Source: Arthrinium phaeospermum (Eukaryota; Ascomycota; Sordariomycetes; Amphisphaeriales; Apiosporaceae). From it: 64,000 nt of DNA. Position 1 is the stretch's first letter. Each line of letters begins with the position of its first letter. Below, in pieces: positions 43,885 to 56,337 of this stretch. The position numbers and the translations under genes are program-made. Location of the stretch: NCBI GenBank assembly GCA_006503535.1, contig QYRS01000002.1:3968001-4032000 (forward strand), given 5' to 3'. The notes under the pieces are model-generated. The model was given only the letters and a program-made list of their open reading frames with translations. It had not been told where the DNA came from and ran no database searches.

Positions 43885-44062
43885 AGAATTAGACGAACGA
43901 TAGAGGATAATGGAGGAGGGAATATAGTCCTGGGAGAAGCTTGGGCAGTTGAGATCCCCACCTCAATCACTCTACGCCTTTCCTGAATCTCATACTCTTC
44001 GTCGCGATTTGCTTCAACGCAGACTGCTTGGGCATTGCTACTTCACATCAGAAACAGGAACA

Positions 44063-46247
44063 ATGGCACGAGTTGTGCACACACAGGATCTAATGGACCA
44101 TTTCCACCAGTGGAAGAGCTCTCCATGTTTGCTTTTCATCTGTGTCGTCTCTACTTTGTTGTATGCTCTTGCTCGTGTTGTGTACCGTCTTTTCCTCCAC
44201 CCTCTGGCCAAATTTCCCGGCCCTAAAGTGGCGGCCATTACTTCATGGTACGAGGCCTTTTACGATGTAACGGGCGGGCGGTTCCCCGAAGTCTTGTCCG
44301 GGCTACATGACATCTATGGTGATTATTACACGATGCCGTTCATCACCGTCGCCGCATCTCACGAAAAACTGACTGCAAGGCTAGGTCCCATCATCAGAAT
44401 TCGCCCAGACCAGCTCTCCATCAAGGACGCCGAGTACTACAACGAGCTGTATGTTCCAGGCGGAAGGCGCCGGACAAACACCCTATCTGGGGACCGCGCT
44501 GGACTGGGCATATCAGGTACGTTTGGAAAACCTCCCCCGTTGGACCTGCATACTCGAGCATCTACTGAGCAAAAGCCGTTGATAGACGCGATTGCAACTA
44601 CAAGTAGCCATGACCTTCACCACATGAGGCGCAAAGCTGTGGAAACCTTCTTTTCGCGGCAGAGCGTCACCCGCCTCGAGTCCAAGATTCACGACGAAGC
44701 AAGAAGCCTGGACGAGAAGTTGCAAAGCCTCAAGGGCTCGGGCGCTATCGTCTCCTTGGACCACGCATTTTCCTGTATGACTGGAGATATGGCAGCCCAG
44801 TTTGCTTGTGGAGAGAACCCGCATCTCCTCGAAGAGCCGTCGTTCAATCCCGACTGGTACGTGGTCGTTGAGCAACCCCCTCCTGCGTCCATTTGTCTAC
44901 ATGGCTGTATAGTAGGGAAGGCTTGTTGGAAAGTACCTAATCTCATCTACAGGCACAATGCCCTGACCGGCATCTTGGCCATGGTTCCTTATGCTCGAAA
45001 CATGGCCTGGATCAACAGGTGGGTCATCAAACAGACTACCTGCAGGCAAACCACGTCAGACACGGGCAATACTAATAACAACCTCATCTAGTCTCCTCAA
45101 GATGGTTCCGATATCTGTTCTAAAAGCGCTTAATCCGAGAGCTGCGGGCTTCCGAATCTTCCATGTGGTTTGTCTCTCTCTTTCTCTCTTCTGTTCTAAT
45201 TACGATCAGGAACTTGCCGTCTAACAAAACTTGTTTTTCTCGTAAAAGATTAGCGAGGGACGGATCGAGCAAATCAAATCCGAAATGGAGGGTGGAACCA
45301 AAACAAGCGACGACAGCATCTCCTCCGTTTTCCACCATATTCTCCGAAGCGACCTCCCTGAAACCGAAAAGGCCACTGACCGGCTCAGTCGCGAAGCATT
45401 TGGACTGCTTGCTGCCGGAACCATCACCACGGCCACGAACTGCAGCTTCATCACTTACTTCGTACTCAAGAGCCCCGAGATTGAAGCAAGACTTCGCGAA
45501 GAATTAGGAAGGGCAACCATGAATTACCCCCAGGAGGTCCCCCGCTGGGCTGAGTTGGAAAAACTGCCGTATCTGACGGCATGCATCAGAGAAGGGCTAC
45601 GGTTCGTCGGGGGTTTCTCGCTTCATCATCCCCCTGCTCATCAAGATTTGGCCATTTACTGACGATGCTAAGTCTCACACGGTTCTTCCGACGCAATATC
45701 CGCATCTCCCCCGACCAAGAATTGCAATACAAGCAATGGGTTATCCCCAAGAACGTGAGTCTACCTAATACCTTCCATAATACTTGTCCGAAACCATCAA
45801 CTCTTCAGCCCGCCAAGAAACACCACTAACCTTCGGATCCCGTCCGATAGACGCCAGTCGGGATGTCGCTGGGCCACATGCATATGGACCCCGAGGTATT
45901 CCCGGAGCCGCACGAGTTCATGCCGGATCGATGGCTCGGCAACTATGATGCTTCCATGAACCGAAACTACGTACCCTTCGTCCGCGGCTCAAGGAACTGC
46001 CTCGGCGCAAAGTACGTCGACCCTCACATGACATTTGGATTGATTGGAGCAAGTTGCACTTGAACTGACAGCCGGCGTATCTAGTCTCGCATACGCAGAA
46101 CTCTATGTCTTTCTGGCGGTGCTCTTTCGTCCCGGTGCCCACCAGATGAGCCTGGAATGCGATGATTCGGACCTGGTCCTCGTCCGCGATAGTGACCTCG
46201 GCATCCCTAAGCACGATAGTAAGGGGCTCCGGGTTCGCTTCAGCTGA
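44063..46247 (+). CDS. Cytochrome P450 monooxygenase
   Basis: Nine exons: 44063..44318, 44385..44516, 44586..44856, 44953..45018, 45092..45167, 45249..45601, 45673..45754, 45851..46011 and 46085..46247, giving 519 aa, all in phase. An N-terminal anchor (LLFICVVSTLLYALARVVYRL) precedes the LHPLAKFPGPK hinge, indicating an ER membrane enzyme. The I-helix has AGTITTA and the K-helix EGLR. The haem loop is FVRGSRNCLGA with Cys462, split by the last intron just after the loop. The second and third exons are joined by stop-free introns of 66 and 69 bp whose boundaries are less certain. It resembles fungal secondary-metabolite P450s; oxidation of the product of the divergent HAD-type cyclase is the natural inference. 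Confidence 0.88.
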
Positions 46248-47031
46248 AACATCAGCACATGCGTGGGAGATGATTGCAGACTCAGTTGAACACGTCGGTT
46301 GTATTGGGTACTTGGACATGTGCTGCCAGGTTACCAGGGCCGGTACAGACCTAGCTCTCAGTTTCGAGGCTGAGTTATAAGTTGGATGTGCTTTGAAACG
46401 AGTAGTGCAATGCGATCAAATTGTACCTTCCAGATTTCAGTCATGAAAAATAGATCAGCCCGGTCTTGTCGTGATAAGCATTGATGTATGGACATGATAG
46501 AAAAGTGACTGATGCTGACATGGGTACATGGAAAATCCCGGCGGCGGCTTCCACTGGCCACCAGCGCACCTCAGCCTCTGTCATCATCACCAATGTAAGC
46601 CCCGCACTCATGCAGTCTCAAGGACTTCATGCCAGATGACTCCCTAGGCCCGCTATCCGCTATCCGCTACCCGCTGCCCGCTGCCCGCTACCCGACGTCA
46701 GCGCTAATGTGAGCGACTGTTGCACTCATGCAGCCCCTGGGATTTAGGGACGCCTATACCCGAGCTCCTCCTCCCTTGCATCGACGGCATGGTGGTTTGG
46801 TCGTCCGTACTCCGTAGTGGTGGCACCAGATGCCTATCCGCATCTGCAGTGCGACCTCGGGCCTTTGTACCTACCAAACGCCGAATGTCCCATTCTACCC
46901 ACGCTTCGCTTGCGCGGATTGATCTGTACGAGATTGCCTAGCTACTTTATCCACCCACACAAGACGATCCTTTCTACCATCCGTTTCGAACCTACATCTT
47001 AGACCTTGGAACTCGTACGAAGCACGCGAAC
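46248..47031. other. Intergenic region, P450 to SDR relic
   Basis: About 0.78 kb without a gene. It contains a 7-bp tandem repeat (46650-46694), listed separately, and the leader of the SDR relic. Confidence 0.5.
46650..46694. repeat. Tandem repeat, 7-bp unit
   Basis: Six consecutive units of the form CCGCTRY/CCGCTGC (two CCGCTAT, then CCGCTAC, two CCGCTGC, CCGCTAC), plus a terminal CCG. Confidence 0.85.
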
Positions 47032-47906
47032 ATGGAAGCCCCGCCGCCCCAGCCCTATCAATTGCCTGCCGATGCTGTTTGGTTCAGTGAGTACCCTCCC
47101 ACCTCCCAATTCTCTTCTATTATGGAAGTATGTCGTCTTGTTCGCTGTTTATTTAACCTTGGTGCCTTATCAACTACTTACGCAGTCACCGGGTGCTCCT
47201 CGGGGCTCGGCGAGGCGCTCGCTCGGTTGGTGGCGGGCACAAAGAGCAACCGCGTCGTGGCGACGGCCCGGAACCCCGACGCCCTGTCCGGCATCCCCGA
47301 CGACGCCGAGGGCCGGGTGCTGAAGCTCCAGCTCGACGTCGTCGTCAACAACGCCGGCTACACGCTCGTGGGCGACGCCGAGGGGGCCGGGGACGCCGAG
47401 GCGGCGGGGTGATCCTGCAGGTCAGCTCGATGGGCGGCTGGTCCGGGTTTCCGGGCGGGGCCTTCTACCACGCCAGCAAGTTCGCCGTCGAGGGCTGGAC
47501 CGAGGCGCTGGCCAAGGAGCTGCCGCCGGCCTGGAACATCCACTGCTGCATCGTGGAGCCGGGCGGGGTCCAGACCAACTACGCGACCACCTCGCTCCAA
47601 CACACGGCCCGCCGCCACCCGGCCTACGCCGACCCGGCCTACCCCACCAACGCCCTGCTGGCCTACATGCTCGACGAGCAGGCCCGGAGCGCCTGGTCCG
47701 AGCCCCACGACATGGCCGCCGCCATGTACCACGTCGTGAGCCGGGGCCGGCCGCTGCCCATCCGCGTGCCGCTGGGCCACGACGCCTGGGGCATGATCAT
47801 GCTGGACATTGAGAACACCAAGAAGGATCTCGACGAGTTGAAGCCCCTTAGCACGGGTGTAGGCCAATCGGACCAGCTCAAGTCGATCGATTTCTTGAAG
47901 GACTGA
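47032..47906 (+). pseudogene. Short-chain dehydrogenase relic with internal losses
   Basis: Exon 1 (47032..47086) and an intron (GTGAGT donor, CGCAG acceptor) lead into exon 2 at 47186, which reads ITGCSSGLGEAL, a Rossmann TGxxxGxG motif. KLQLDV then runs directly into VVNNAGYTLVGDAE at 47340/47341, although 20 or more residues normally separate these blocks. After DAEGAGDAEAAG the frame ends at TGA (47410-47412). VILQVSSMGG resumes one frame away, skipping roughly the next 25-30 family residues. The remainder is well preserved, with YHASK active site, EPGGVQTNY and a normal C-terminus. The family is the fungal NAD(P)-dependent SDRs of about 290 aa. A GC-rich assembly collapse is an alternative to a true pseudogene. 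Confidence 0.72.
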
Positions 47907-48201
47907 AGTCTTTGATCAGGCTCCAACACCCAGAGGAACAGCTAGGCTGGGAAACTCTCAGATTTCGGAATAACAGACTCGTAGATCTCATAACAATGCT
48001 CAACGTTGACAACGTCATATCCCAACGTCCGTGAGAAACAAGTCTTGGCAAAACTTACATGACATGCCTTTCAATATTGCAGATCACCCAACCGCGTAAC
48101 CCTCCCCCACATGCTACGTGTATGCTGTTAACACACCAGGCCAGAAGCATCATGACCCACCAACCCGGGAATCCGGCCGCCGCTCAACACTCACATGAAC
48201 C

Positions 48202-50682
48202 CTACTCGCCGCCATCCGCCTTCCCCGCGACCCCAGACCAGCGATTAATCCACTCAAACACGACCCGATGCCACTGCAGCGAGTTCTCGGGCTTCAGAAC
48301 CCAGTGGTTCTCGTCGGGGAAGCTCACGAAGCGGGCCGGCGTGCCCAGGGCCCGGAGCGTGTGGAACGCGGCGACGCCGTCCGTGACGGGCACGCGGTAG
48401 TCGTTGTCGCTGTGAATCACGAGCATGGGCGTCGTCCAGTGGGCCAGAAGGTCCGGGCGCGCCGGGTTGTAGCGCTCGAGGCCGTCGTTGTTCTTCCAGA
48501 CCAGCGGCGGGCCGCCCCACTCGGCGTCCTCGTCCACCTGGTCCGAGGCGATGCACGAGGTCGGGACGTCGTAGACGCCGTCGTGGCAGACGATGGCTTT
48601 GAACTGGAAAGTACGATGAGTGATTGCAGGTAAGGCTTACACAATATGATGTTCAAGTCAGCAAACTTACACGTCGCCCGAGCTCATGGCCCTGGATCCA
48701 ATTCATCATGTAGCCTCCGTAGCTTGCGCCTGCGGCTATGGCATTGTCCATGTCGATCCCAGGCATGTCTTTGACAAATTCTAGACAGTTCACCAGGTCG
48801 TCATAAGGGCTTCCGCCCCAGTTGTCATGGACAGCTGCACGATATTAGCGATCAGATGCGCACTTCATTGAACACTCTGGAAACGACATACCTTCTGTGT
48901 AATCGAGCCCAAAGCCAGTGCTGCCCGTGATGTTGGGGGCGACCACGATGTATCCCTGTTCCGCCCACAGAGCTAGGTTCCACTGCCCACCGTTAGCCTG
49001 ACGATCCATCGGCGATAATTGATCAAGTCAACGGGGCGCAATGCCAACAGGCAGGTACTACGTACCCTATTACTCCAGTCGTCCAACCAGGCGGACTGGG
49101 GCCCGCCATGGACGACCAAGCACAGCGGGTACTTCTTCTTCTCCGGGTCAAAGTCGCGCGGCTTGACGACCCACGCCTGGACGCAGGAATCGCCCGCGCC
49201 CTCAAAGTAGATCTCGGAGACCTGCTTCCGGGAGAGGCCGAGGTTCTCCAGGTGCGACGCCTTCGAGACCGTCCAGGGCTCCGTGGTCCCCACTCCTCCT
49301 GCCGCGGCATCGTCGGGGTCGGCCTCGAGGATCTGGTAGATGGACGGCTCGACCATATTGGCGCTGGTCACGAACACCTTCTCGGCGGCGCCGTCGCCGT
49401 CCCTCTTGGCGAGCGGGTAGTACGCCTTGACGGAACCGTCCCGGAGCAGGGTCTGGGGCGACGCGTTGGGCTGCAGGTCGAGCCGGTAGAGCCCGTTTCG
49501 CGCGCAGTCCTCGGCCTCGACGTAGAGGAAGTGGCCCTCGGTCGAGAACTCGAGGCCGCCGGGGATCAGGGTCCACGCCTGGCCGGTGACGGTGGCGAAG
49601 ACGTCCGTCGCGGCCGTCGAGTGGGCGAGCTGGTGCACGTAGATGGACACCTTGAGCTGGCGCCCGAACGGCGCGCGCAGGAAGGCGATCATGCTGCCGT
49701 CGGGGCTGATGCGCGGGTTGGAGCAGTAGCCGAGCCCGTCGTCGCCGCCGCCCTCACCCGCGACGGCGATCTTCTGCGGGCCCGTCGCGCTTTCCTTGTC
49801 GAAGGACTCCAGGGGGAGGTAGTAGATGGCGCTGGTGTGGCGGTGCCGGTAGTCCTTGGCCTTGGTGGGACTGGCCGCGAAGACGATACCCCCTTCGCCG
49901 ATATCGAAGTGGGCCAGGGGGTCATCTGGCTCGTAGATGTTGATAGGGGCATCTAGGTGGCTGCCTTTCAAGGCATTCTTGAGAGGCGTGCTCAATTTCC
50001 ACGTGCCTTCATCGTTCTTGGCCAGAGTGGTGTAGAAGATCGCATGCTTCTGGGGTTTGGTGTATGTATCCCACTTTCCGGCCCATCATCAGTCACCGAA
50101 AAGGAGTCAAAGTTTGGCTTGCATGTAGGAGGAAGAAAGACGGTGATCACTCACAATCCGCACATCATATTCATCGTAAATCCTAATACTCGACAGCTTC
50201 TTGTCCTTGTCCGGGTTGTGCAGCTCGCCGTCCGCATCCGCCAGCCCCACAACCAGAAACGCGACGGACCCGTCCTTCAGCGCCTTGGCTTTGAGGTTGT
50301 CCACGGGGGCCGGGATCTCGCCCAGCTCCACGGCCGGTGCAGACGGCTTGGCGGCATCGGCCAGCTCGAGGGTGGTGGTGCCGCCATTTCCCTTCTTCAG
50401 CCAGATGACCGTGGAAGAAGAGGAAGAAGAAGACGATGGGAGCCAGACGGCGTCGTGGACTTTCTCGTCGGCCACCAGCTGCTGGGACTCGCCCGACTCT
50501 ACCTTCATGACGCGCACCTCCTTTAGCGTCTTGGCCTCCCCAATGGTATGGGTGGACTGCGTGAACAGGGCCAGCGTGCCATCGCGGTTCGGCACGGCGG
50601 GCGCGCGACGAGGCGCCGAGATGAGGATCTCCGGGGTGAACTTGGGCACAATAACCATTTTATTTTCTTCTTCTTTCGGCAT
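48202..50682 (-). CDS. Prolyl oligopeptidase family peptidase, DPP5-like (S9)
   Basis: Five exons (50682..50155, 50073..49066, 48982..48892, 48834..48671, 48603..48202) give 730 aa. The N-terminal part is a propeller-like region (e.g. APAVPNRDGTLALF, NPRISPDGSMIAFLRAPFG). The C-terminal alpha/beta-hydrolase domain has HGGPQSAW, PNITGSTGFG, the nucleophile GASYGGYM, the acid HSDNDYRVP and His in DENHWVL. This matches S9B/C peptidases such as fungal dipeptidyl peptidase V, which cleave short peptides. No signal peptide is present, so an intracellular enzyme is inferred, unlike secreted DppV. A poly-Ser stretch (eight Ser) lies near residue 85. ATG 50658 is an alternative start. Confidence 0.9.
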
Positions 50683-52912
50683 TCAAGCGAACGAGATTAA
50701 TTCAAATTACAACTTCTCACGTATGGTACGGTAGTATCGAAATGAGAGGAGCCCTCCCAAAGTGGCGCAGCACGTCAATGTTGATGGAACCAGGTAAAAT
50801 ATATAAACGTACGTCTCCTCCCGTCCCGATCGATCAATGTGAGGGAGGAGGACCTGGAGGCACGGATGATGGCGGGTGCTGGTCTGGATGCGAGGATGCG
50901 AGGATGCCACGCAATTGGAGGGGTAATGGATGGCGAACCACATTACGCGGTTGTATTGGATTCGCTTCCGGCTGCGTGGCTCGTCTCATGTAGAAATTAC
51001 TTAAGCTGCAGCAGTTTCTCTGCCTGCCTACTACATACTGACATAGGCGAATAGCCTTTGGTGCCTTGCATTGGCTGCAAACGTCAAGCGTTTGATGTTT
51101 GGGTCTGATGTCGAATAGCAGCAACCCGAGGAGTTTGTTCTACTCTTCATCCATCAATATCGCCCTACCTGCCGACCTTCGCAAGCATGCAAGTAATCAA
51201 CTCGATGTGATTCGTACTTGTAGTAGTAGAGGGCCGCGCGGGTCGCAAGCTCATGCCCGTGCCCGTGCTCCGCTTGGTACCTCGTACCCTTTCCCTTATG
51301 TAACAGCCGTTCGTCCACCGTTCGTAACCTAAGCCGTGATAAAGCGGTTCGGGACATAAACCGACTCGGAGCATTAACGGTTCAGGAGACTACTGGGAAC
51401 GATATGTAAGTTGACTTGGCGAAGAGGGGGCCGGTTGCCAGGTCGGAGTCCCAAGGGATGCTGCGTAGTATCCTGTGTATGACTCGTTGACGCTGCCGGT
51501 AACGCGCAACGAAAAAGCACACAAGAAACTTAAGAAACTGGATCCCTGGGCCCCGACCAAGACACATGCATGCAGCTACGCAGCTTAGCAGGGCGGACCA
51601 GAAGAAGAAGCGGAAGGGGGGTCTCAGTGATAGTTCACACATCACATGCATATGGGCCGCTATTGACTTGTCTCGACTGCTGCGAGGTAGACTTCCAGGG
51701 CCCCGACGGAGAGGATTTGCAAAGAAATGCAGGGGCAGAGAGCCGTGACAGTTACTGGTGACAGAGGGTTCCCAGTCCCAATATTCGACACTTTGGAACA
51801 GGGTACCCTCTCGTTTTGTGGTGATAGCGATATATTTTTTGTTAGAGACATATGTAAGAGCACCTGATTTCAATGTTAATCGTTGCTTCTAGACCCTCCT
51901 TATCTCCGACCCTCTGAAGCTGCGCCGTCTGGGTCACACGATGGTTACATGGGCCAACCCGCGAAAGCGTCCAAAAGGGCATTTCTCCCTACAAATAGAT
52001 TCGTCAGGGAAACTCCAAATTAGGCCGGAAACGCAATAGTGAATAATGGCCCAGTGGTACCAGTCCCAGTCCCCGGTCTCAGTGGTGCCTTTGTGCTTTC
52101 CCAGTGGCCTGCCTGCCCGCCTCGGTGCCATCGTGGGTGGCATTTTCACGCCGATGCACGCCGATGGATGGCCGACATTTCTCTGGGTACCTTGGGTAGG
52201 CTGGATACGACGTCAAGGGCCTTCAGCAGCGTTGCAGGCCTGCTAGCCCTGCTAGCCTCCTGTAGCCAGGGCCCTTCTTTACCCTTTGGCCTACCATTCA
52301 AGCTCATTGCGTGCAAGCCCGGGCGCCCCAAGTCAGGTCACTTTTGGCGATAAGTGGTCCGACTTCGGGTGGGGACCCTGGCAGTTGGGCGAAATTTGGG
52401 AAATTCCCTGGGTGATAAGGAGGTACCCAGAAACATTGGATCGAAATCAAAAAAATATCCCAAAAAGAAAGGTCGACAAGCAGCACCACCACCTCGCGCC
52501 GCCATCCCCAATAAATTCGCAAATGCTATAATTGCACCTGCCAGTCCGCCCTCTTCCCACGCCGTCGACGAGAGATGATGATGTCTTCTTCTTCCTTTTC
52601 CATTGTACAATAACCATAAACCGCCGTAGATCCAAACATTAATGCCTAGTCCAACGCTTTGCTTCGCTTGAACAGACAGACGTTTAGACACACCACCCCT
52701 CCTTGAGAGCTTGCTCCCTCACTACCTGCACACTAGATCATAGATCACCAAGCACCAATCCACTTCCACGCATTTGCATTGCGAGATAGTAGTGGTGTGT
52801 ACCTCCATATCTGAGCCTGAATTCCGTCTCGACTCGAACCTCGACATCCCTCACCTTTTCCCCCCACCTCTCCTCCCTCTTTTAGCACCCTCGGTCGCGC
52901 AAAGCTCCCGCC
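50683..52912. other. Intergenic region, 2.2 kb
   Basis: Lies between divergently transcribed genes. ORFs of 60-160 codons occur without recognisable motif. The 400 bp before 52913 look like promoter and pyrimidine-rich leader of the next gene. Confidence 0.45.
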
Positions 52913-53926
52913 ATGAGCGACAGAACCTTCGACAGCCCTCCGACCCCGACTCCGGCGCCGAAACTCAAACTCGCACCGATGCCGAGCACATCCACCGTTG
53001 GCTTGCCAGCCAAGACCCTCAAGGCGAAATCGGAATGGAATACCAAGAATTTGGGCATGAGGCTCGGCGCCGACCTTGTGAGTGCGGCCACCGCCGCCTC
53101 CATGGTCGCGCCAGTCATCTCCATCGTAGACAGGTTAGCCATTCTACAATACAAGCAATGCGCGCACATGCGCACACGCAGGTCAACAATCCTGCAATGC
53201 AACTTCTAATATTCGGGCGTTTACAGATCTATCACTGAGAACGCCTCCGGTCGTAAAACACTAGGCGAATCTTTGAAGGCGTCGTTCAAGAACCTGCTCC
53301 TGCGCCCTCACACGGTGCTCTTCTCGAAGCCCGTCGCCCTGATCATCATGGTGTACGGAGGTACTTATCTGACAGCCAACACGCTCGATACCGTCACCTC
53401 TACGGTGAAGAACAAGCCCGCGACGCTGGTCACAAGCGGGACGACGAAATTCGCCACCTCTTCGGCCGCCAACGCCGGTCTGAGTGTAGTCAAGGACCAG
53501 ATGTATGCGAAGCTTTTCGGGCCGTCTGGGCCGCCTCGACCCGTCCCCTTGCCTAGCTATGGCCTGTTTCTACTCCGTGACTGCATGACCGTCTTCGCCT
53601 CATTCAACCTCCCACCGCTGCTGGGGCCTGCCCTGACCGCACGAATGAGCGAGGAATGGCAGAAGAAGGTCAGCGGCCAGACCGTTGCCCAGTTCGCCGC
53701 ACCAGCCATGGTGCAATTCCTGAGCACTCCCATCCATTTGCTTGGTTTGGATCTCTACAACAGACCCGCTTCAGGGGGCGTGACGAGGCAACAGAGATGG
53801 ATGGCCATCAAGAAGAATTGGAACGTCAGCTCGTGGGCAAGAGTCTGCAGAATCGTACCTGCCTTTGGTTTTGGTGGTACGGTCAACTACAAAGTCCGGT
53901 CGACTTTGATGGGGAAGCTCGCGTAA
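52913..53926 (+). CDS. Conserved fungal membrane protein, possibly mitochondrial
   Basis: Two exons (52913..53133 and 53227..53926) give 306 aa. A Pro/Thr-rich N-terminus (SPPTPTPAPKLKLAPMP) precedes several amphipathic or hydrophobic stretches: MRLGADLVSAATAASMVAPV, FSKPVALIIMVYGGTYLTAN, YGLFLLRDCMTVFASFNLPP and FAAPAMVQFLSTPIHLLGLD. The organisation loosely recalls mitochondrial carrier-like inner-membrane proteins, but I do not see the carrier PxD/ExxK/R signature clearly. It looks like a conserved single-copy gene of unknown function. It converges on Vps36. Confidence 0.78.
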
Positions 53927-54261
53927 GAAGAACGGGGCCCCATCGTTTTATCTTTCTGAGTCCCTGTATCATGTTTCTTGTCTGAAAGCAGAGCTTTCTT
54001 TCTGTGGCGTTCTGGCAACTGGGGGCGTATTATAGAGGGCAAGTTCCCCCGGATAGATATGTGTAATGACGGCTGGTTAGAGGATAGAGTCCGATAGACC
54101 TACATAGACTGACTTAGAAGAAGTAAGCAGACTCCCGGCCAAAGGTGATTGGGAGCATTCTGTTCGACCCCTTCCTCAAGGACGTCGGGTATCAATAGCC
54201 CCGAAGCAAATTCCACTCTGGTTTCAACGAGGTTGCAAGTTCATTATTGGTCTTGCCTAGG
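53927..54261. other. Convergent 3' intergenic region
   Basis: About 335 bp between converging genes. Nothing beyond untranslated sequence was noticed. Confidence 0.5.
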
Positions 54262-56337
54262 TTAAAGCAAACCAGCCGCCTTCAGATCTGCCAGGATCCG
54301 GTCATTCTCTGTGACTTGACGACGCGGGCGGTTACGATACTCGCCGGTATCGATAAAGTTCTCCCAGAACTTGATGCCCTCGATGCCCTCTTCCCGGCAC
54401 AGAACGCCGCGCTCTTCGGCCATCTCGAGTTCTTCCTCGGCAACCGCAATGCTCCAGCTAAATCGCTCCGCAACGTCTTGTGCAGTGACGCCTCGGCCAA
54501 ACTCTTGCCAGTCCCAAGACACTTCGCTGTCGGGGGGAATGTCGTGCAAGTCACGGAGCCAGGAAAGCAGGGTCTTAACCGTGGCCTCGTCTGTTCGGTC
54601 TCGGCTCTGCACGACCATGACACCGCTCTTGAACGTGCGCAGACGGACTGGCAGTTTCAGCTTCTCCCAGAGCCGGGCCGCTTTTTCGAAATCGTTAGGG
54701 CTGACCAGCTCAACACCACCACGCGCCCGGTTGAACATGGCCCACAGGTCGACCAAGCTCATGATGCCACCGGCCTTCTTGAGGACACCTCTGGCATCAT
54801 CTGTCAGAAACTCGGCAAGGTTGCGGGACAACTCAGACAGGTAGAGTGACTCCGAGGCAGAGCCGCTCCCTCCGCCAACGATATCCTTGGTGGTTATCAG
54901 ACCAAGCTGACTGGCAGACTCGGCCAGCAATGCATTGGCCTCTGTAGTGGCGTTGTCTGAGCCTCCGTTGACTTGCCGTGCAAAGGACTCAGCAAGGGCC
55001 ACAATTTCCTTTGCTGACGCCATGAGAGCCTCGAGATCCTCAAACGAGGTGCCGATCATAAGTTCATTGTTTCTACGTCTGTCGAGACCCATTTGCTCGA
55101 GCCCCGCTATCCCTGCGGTCTTAGTTCGGCCAGCGCCGGAACCGGTCCGCGACAGCGTACCATTGTCACCTTCGGCCGCTCTATTTGCCCTTGGTATGGG
55201 TGGGGCCTCCTGAAGCAGCCATTTGCGCTGGATCATGCACACCTTCAGACGTTCGTAGAATATCTTCTCGCCACCGGCTCGGAAGGATACCTTCACACTC
55301 TCCGGACTTTCAAAACCCGTCGCGTTGCCAGTCGTCAAGACCGGCCCCGGAGAGTCTGTCCGGGGGGTGACTGGGGACATCGACGATGAAACTTCTTGAG
55401 ATATCAAAGGCGCGCCACACATTTCGCAGGACAACAGCGAGGGATGGTTCTCAAAAGTGCATCGCGGGCACTGAAAGCCTGAACCGGCGCCAGTATTCGG
55501 ATTGGACGCTGATGCCGCGGGGCTCATGCCGGCTCCGGAAGGAGACGACCCACCAAATCCCTCTGCTATCGGTTTCGTGTCGCGGGAAAGGGGGCTGAGC
55601 CCCGATGGTGGGCGAGATGCGATCCCGGGAGCTGCCTGTCGGCTCGTTGCATTGTTGATGGATGCTTTCAGAACATGTGTCAATGCTGGTTTAATGCCAC
55701 AAGCCAAGCACGGTGGCAGAGGTGTATGGACATTCGCAGTAGTCGGGTCAAAGTTGGACGGCACCGGATTCGGAAAACTGCAGATGGTGCAGACCCAAGT
55801 AGCAGATGTGGCCTGCACCGGGGCTGCAGGTGACGCGCGCGGTGACGAGGGACTGTAGGAGGTGGCAGCTGCCCGAGATTGGAGTGAGGCTCGTTTGGCG
55901 GGTTTGGGTATCAGTGTAACTTTTGCCGATGACTTTAAGAAGCCGGCCTGGTTACCATTAATCTTAGCAACTCCATGTCTTCATATCTGGCCAGCAAGGT
56001 GTTGTCTTACATAAAACTCATACCTTTCGATATCTTTCAGGTCCAGCGCCACCGAGTGCTTTCTGGGGTCCTGGCTATCAACATAGCAGATTCGATGCGT
56101 CGTCAAGTAGACCTGCCCCTTCTGCTGATTTGGAAGCTTGTACTTCCTGACCAGGCACCATCTGTCAGTCGTGATACACAGGACAAGAGTCGCAGAGCCG
56201 ACTGAAAGCACAAACACGCCGGACAAAACAACTCACCCCTCATAGAGCCCCACATTGTCCTGGACAAAGGTGAGAGCTTCGCCATCAAGATAGGACGGCC
56301 TGAGGGCAGTAGTAAGATCGATGTGTTTTAAAAACAT
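54262..56337 (-). CDS. vps36: Vps36, ESCRT-II subunit
   Basis: Three exons (56337..56237, 56161..56011, 55947..54262) give 645 aa. The N-terminal GLUE/PH-like domain is split by introns (ALRPSYLDGEALTFVQDNVG; KYKLPNQQKGQVYLTTHRICYVD). It is followed, as in yeast Vps36, by inserted NZF-type zinc fingers: CTIC...CLAC and CPRC...CEMC. The C-terminal half is the winged-helix Vps36/EAP45 domain (LADLKAAGLL at the end; GISAQDV-like RGVTAQDVAERFSWS; EERGVLCREEGIEGIKFWEN). It joins Vps22 and Vps25 in ESCRT-II, which sorts ubiquitinated cargo at endosomes; the GLUE domain binds phosphoinositides and the NZF can bind ubiquitin. Length and order are typical. Confidence 0.92.

Larger units (their letters stand above)
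43286..44062. promoter_or_regulatory. Shared divergent promoter, cyclase and P450
   Basis: 777 bp between two divergent start codons, so it must hold both promoters. It contains a 16-bp tandem repeat (43383-43440) and a 68-bp-period imperfect direct duplication (43755-43884). No protein gene is supported within it. Confidence 0.65.

Noticed and set aside
43949..45091. Truncated 380-aa P450
   Set aside because: The stop lies in an intron; downstream exons supply I-helix, EGLR and haem loop in phase.
49108..49956. 282-codon plus-strand ORF
   Set aside because: Shadow of the DPP5-like peptidase; Val/Arg/Gly-rich and without motifs.
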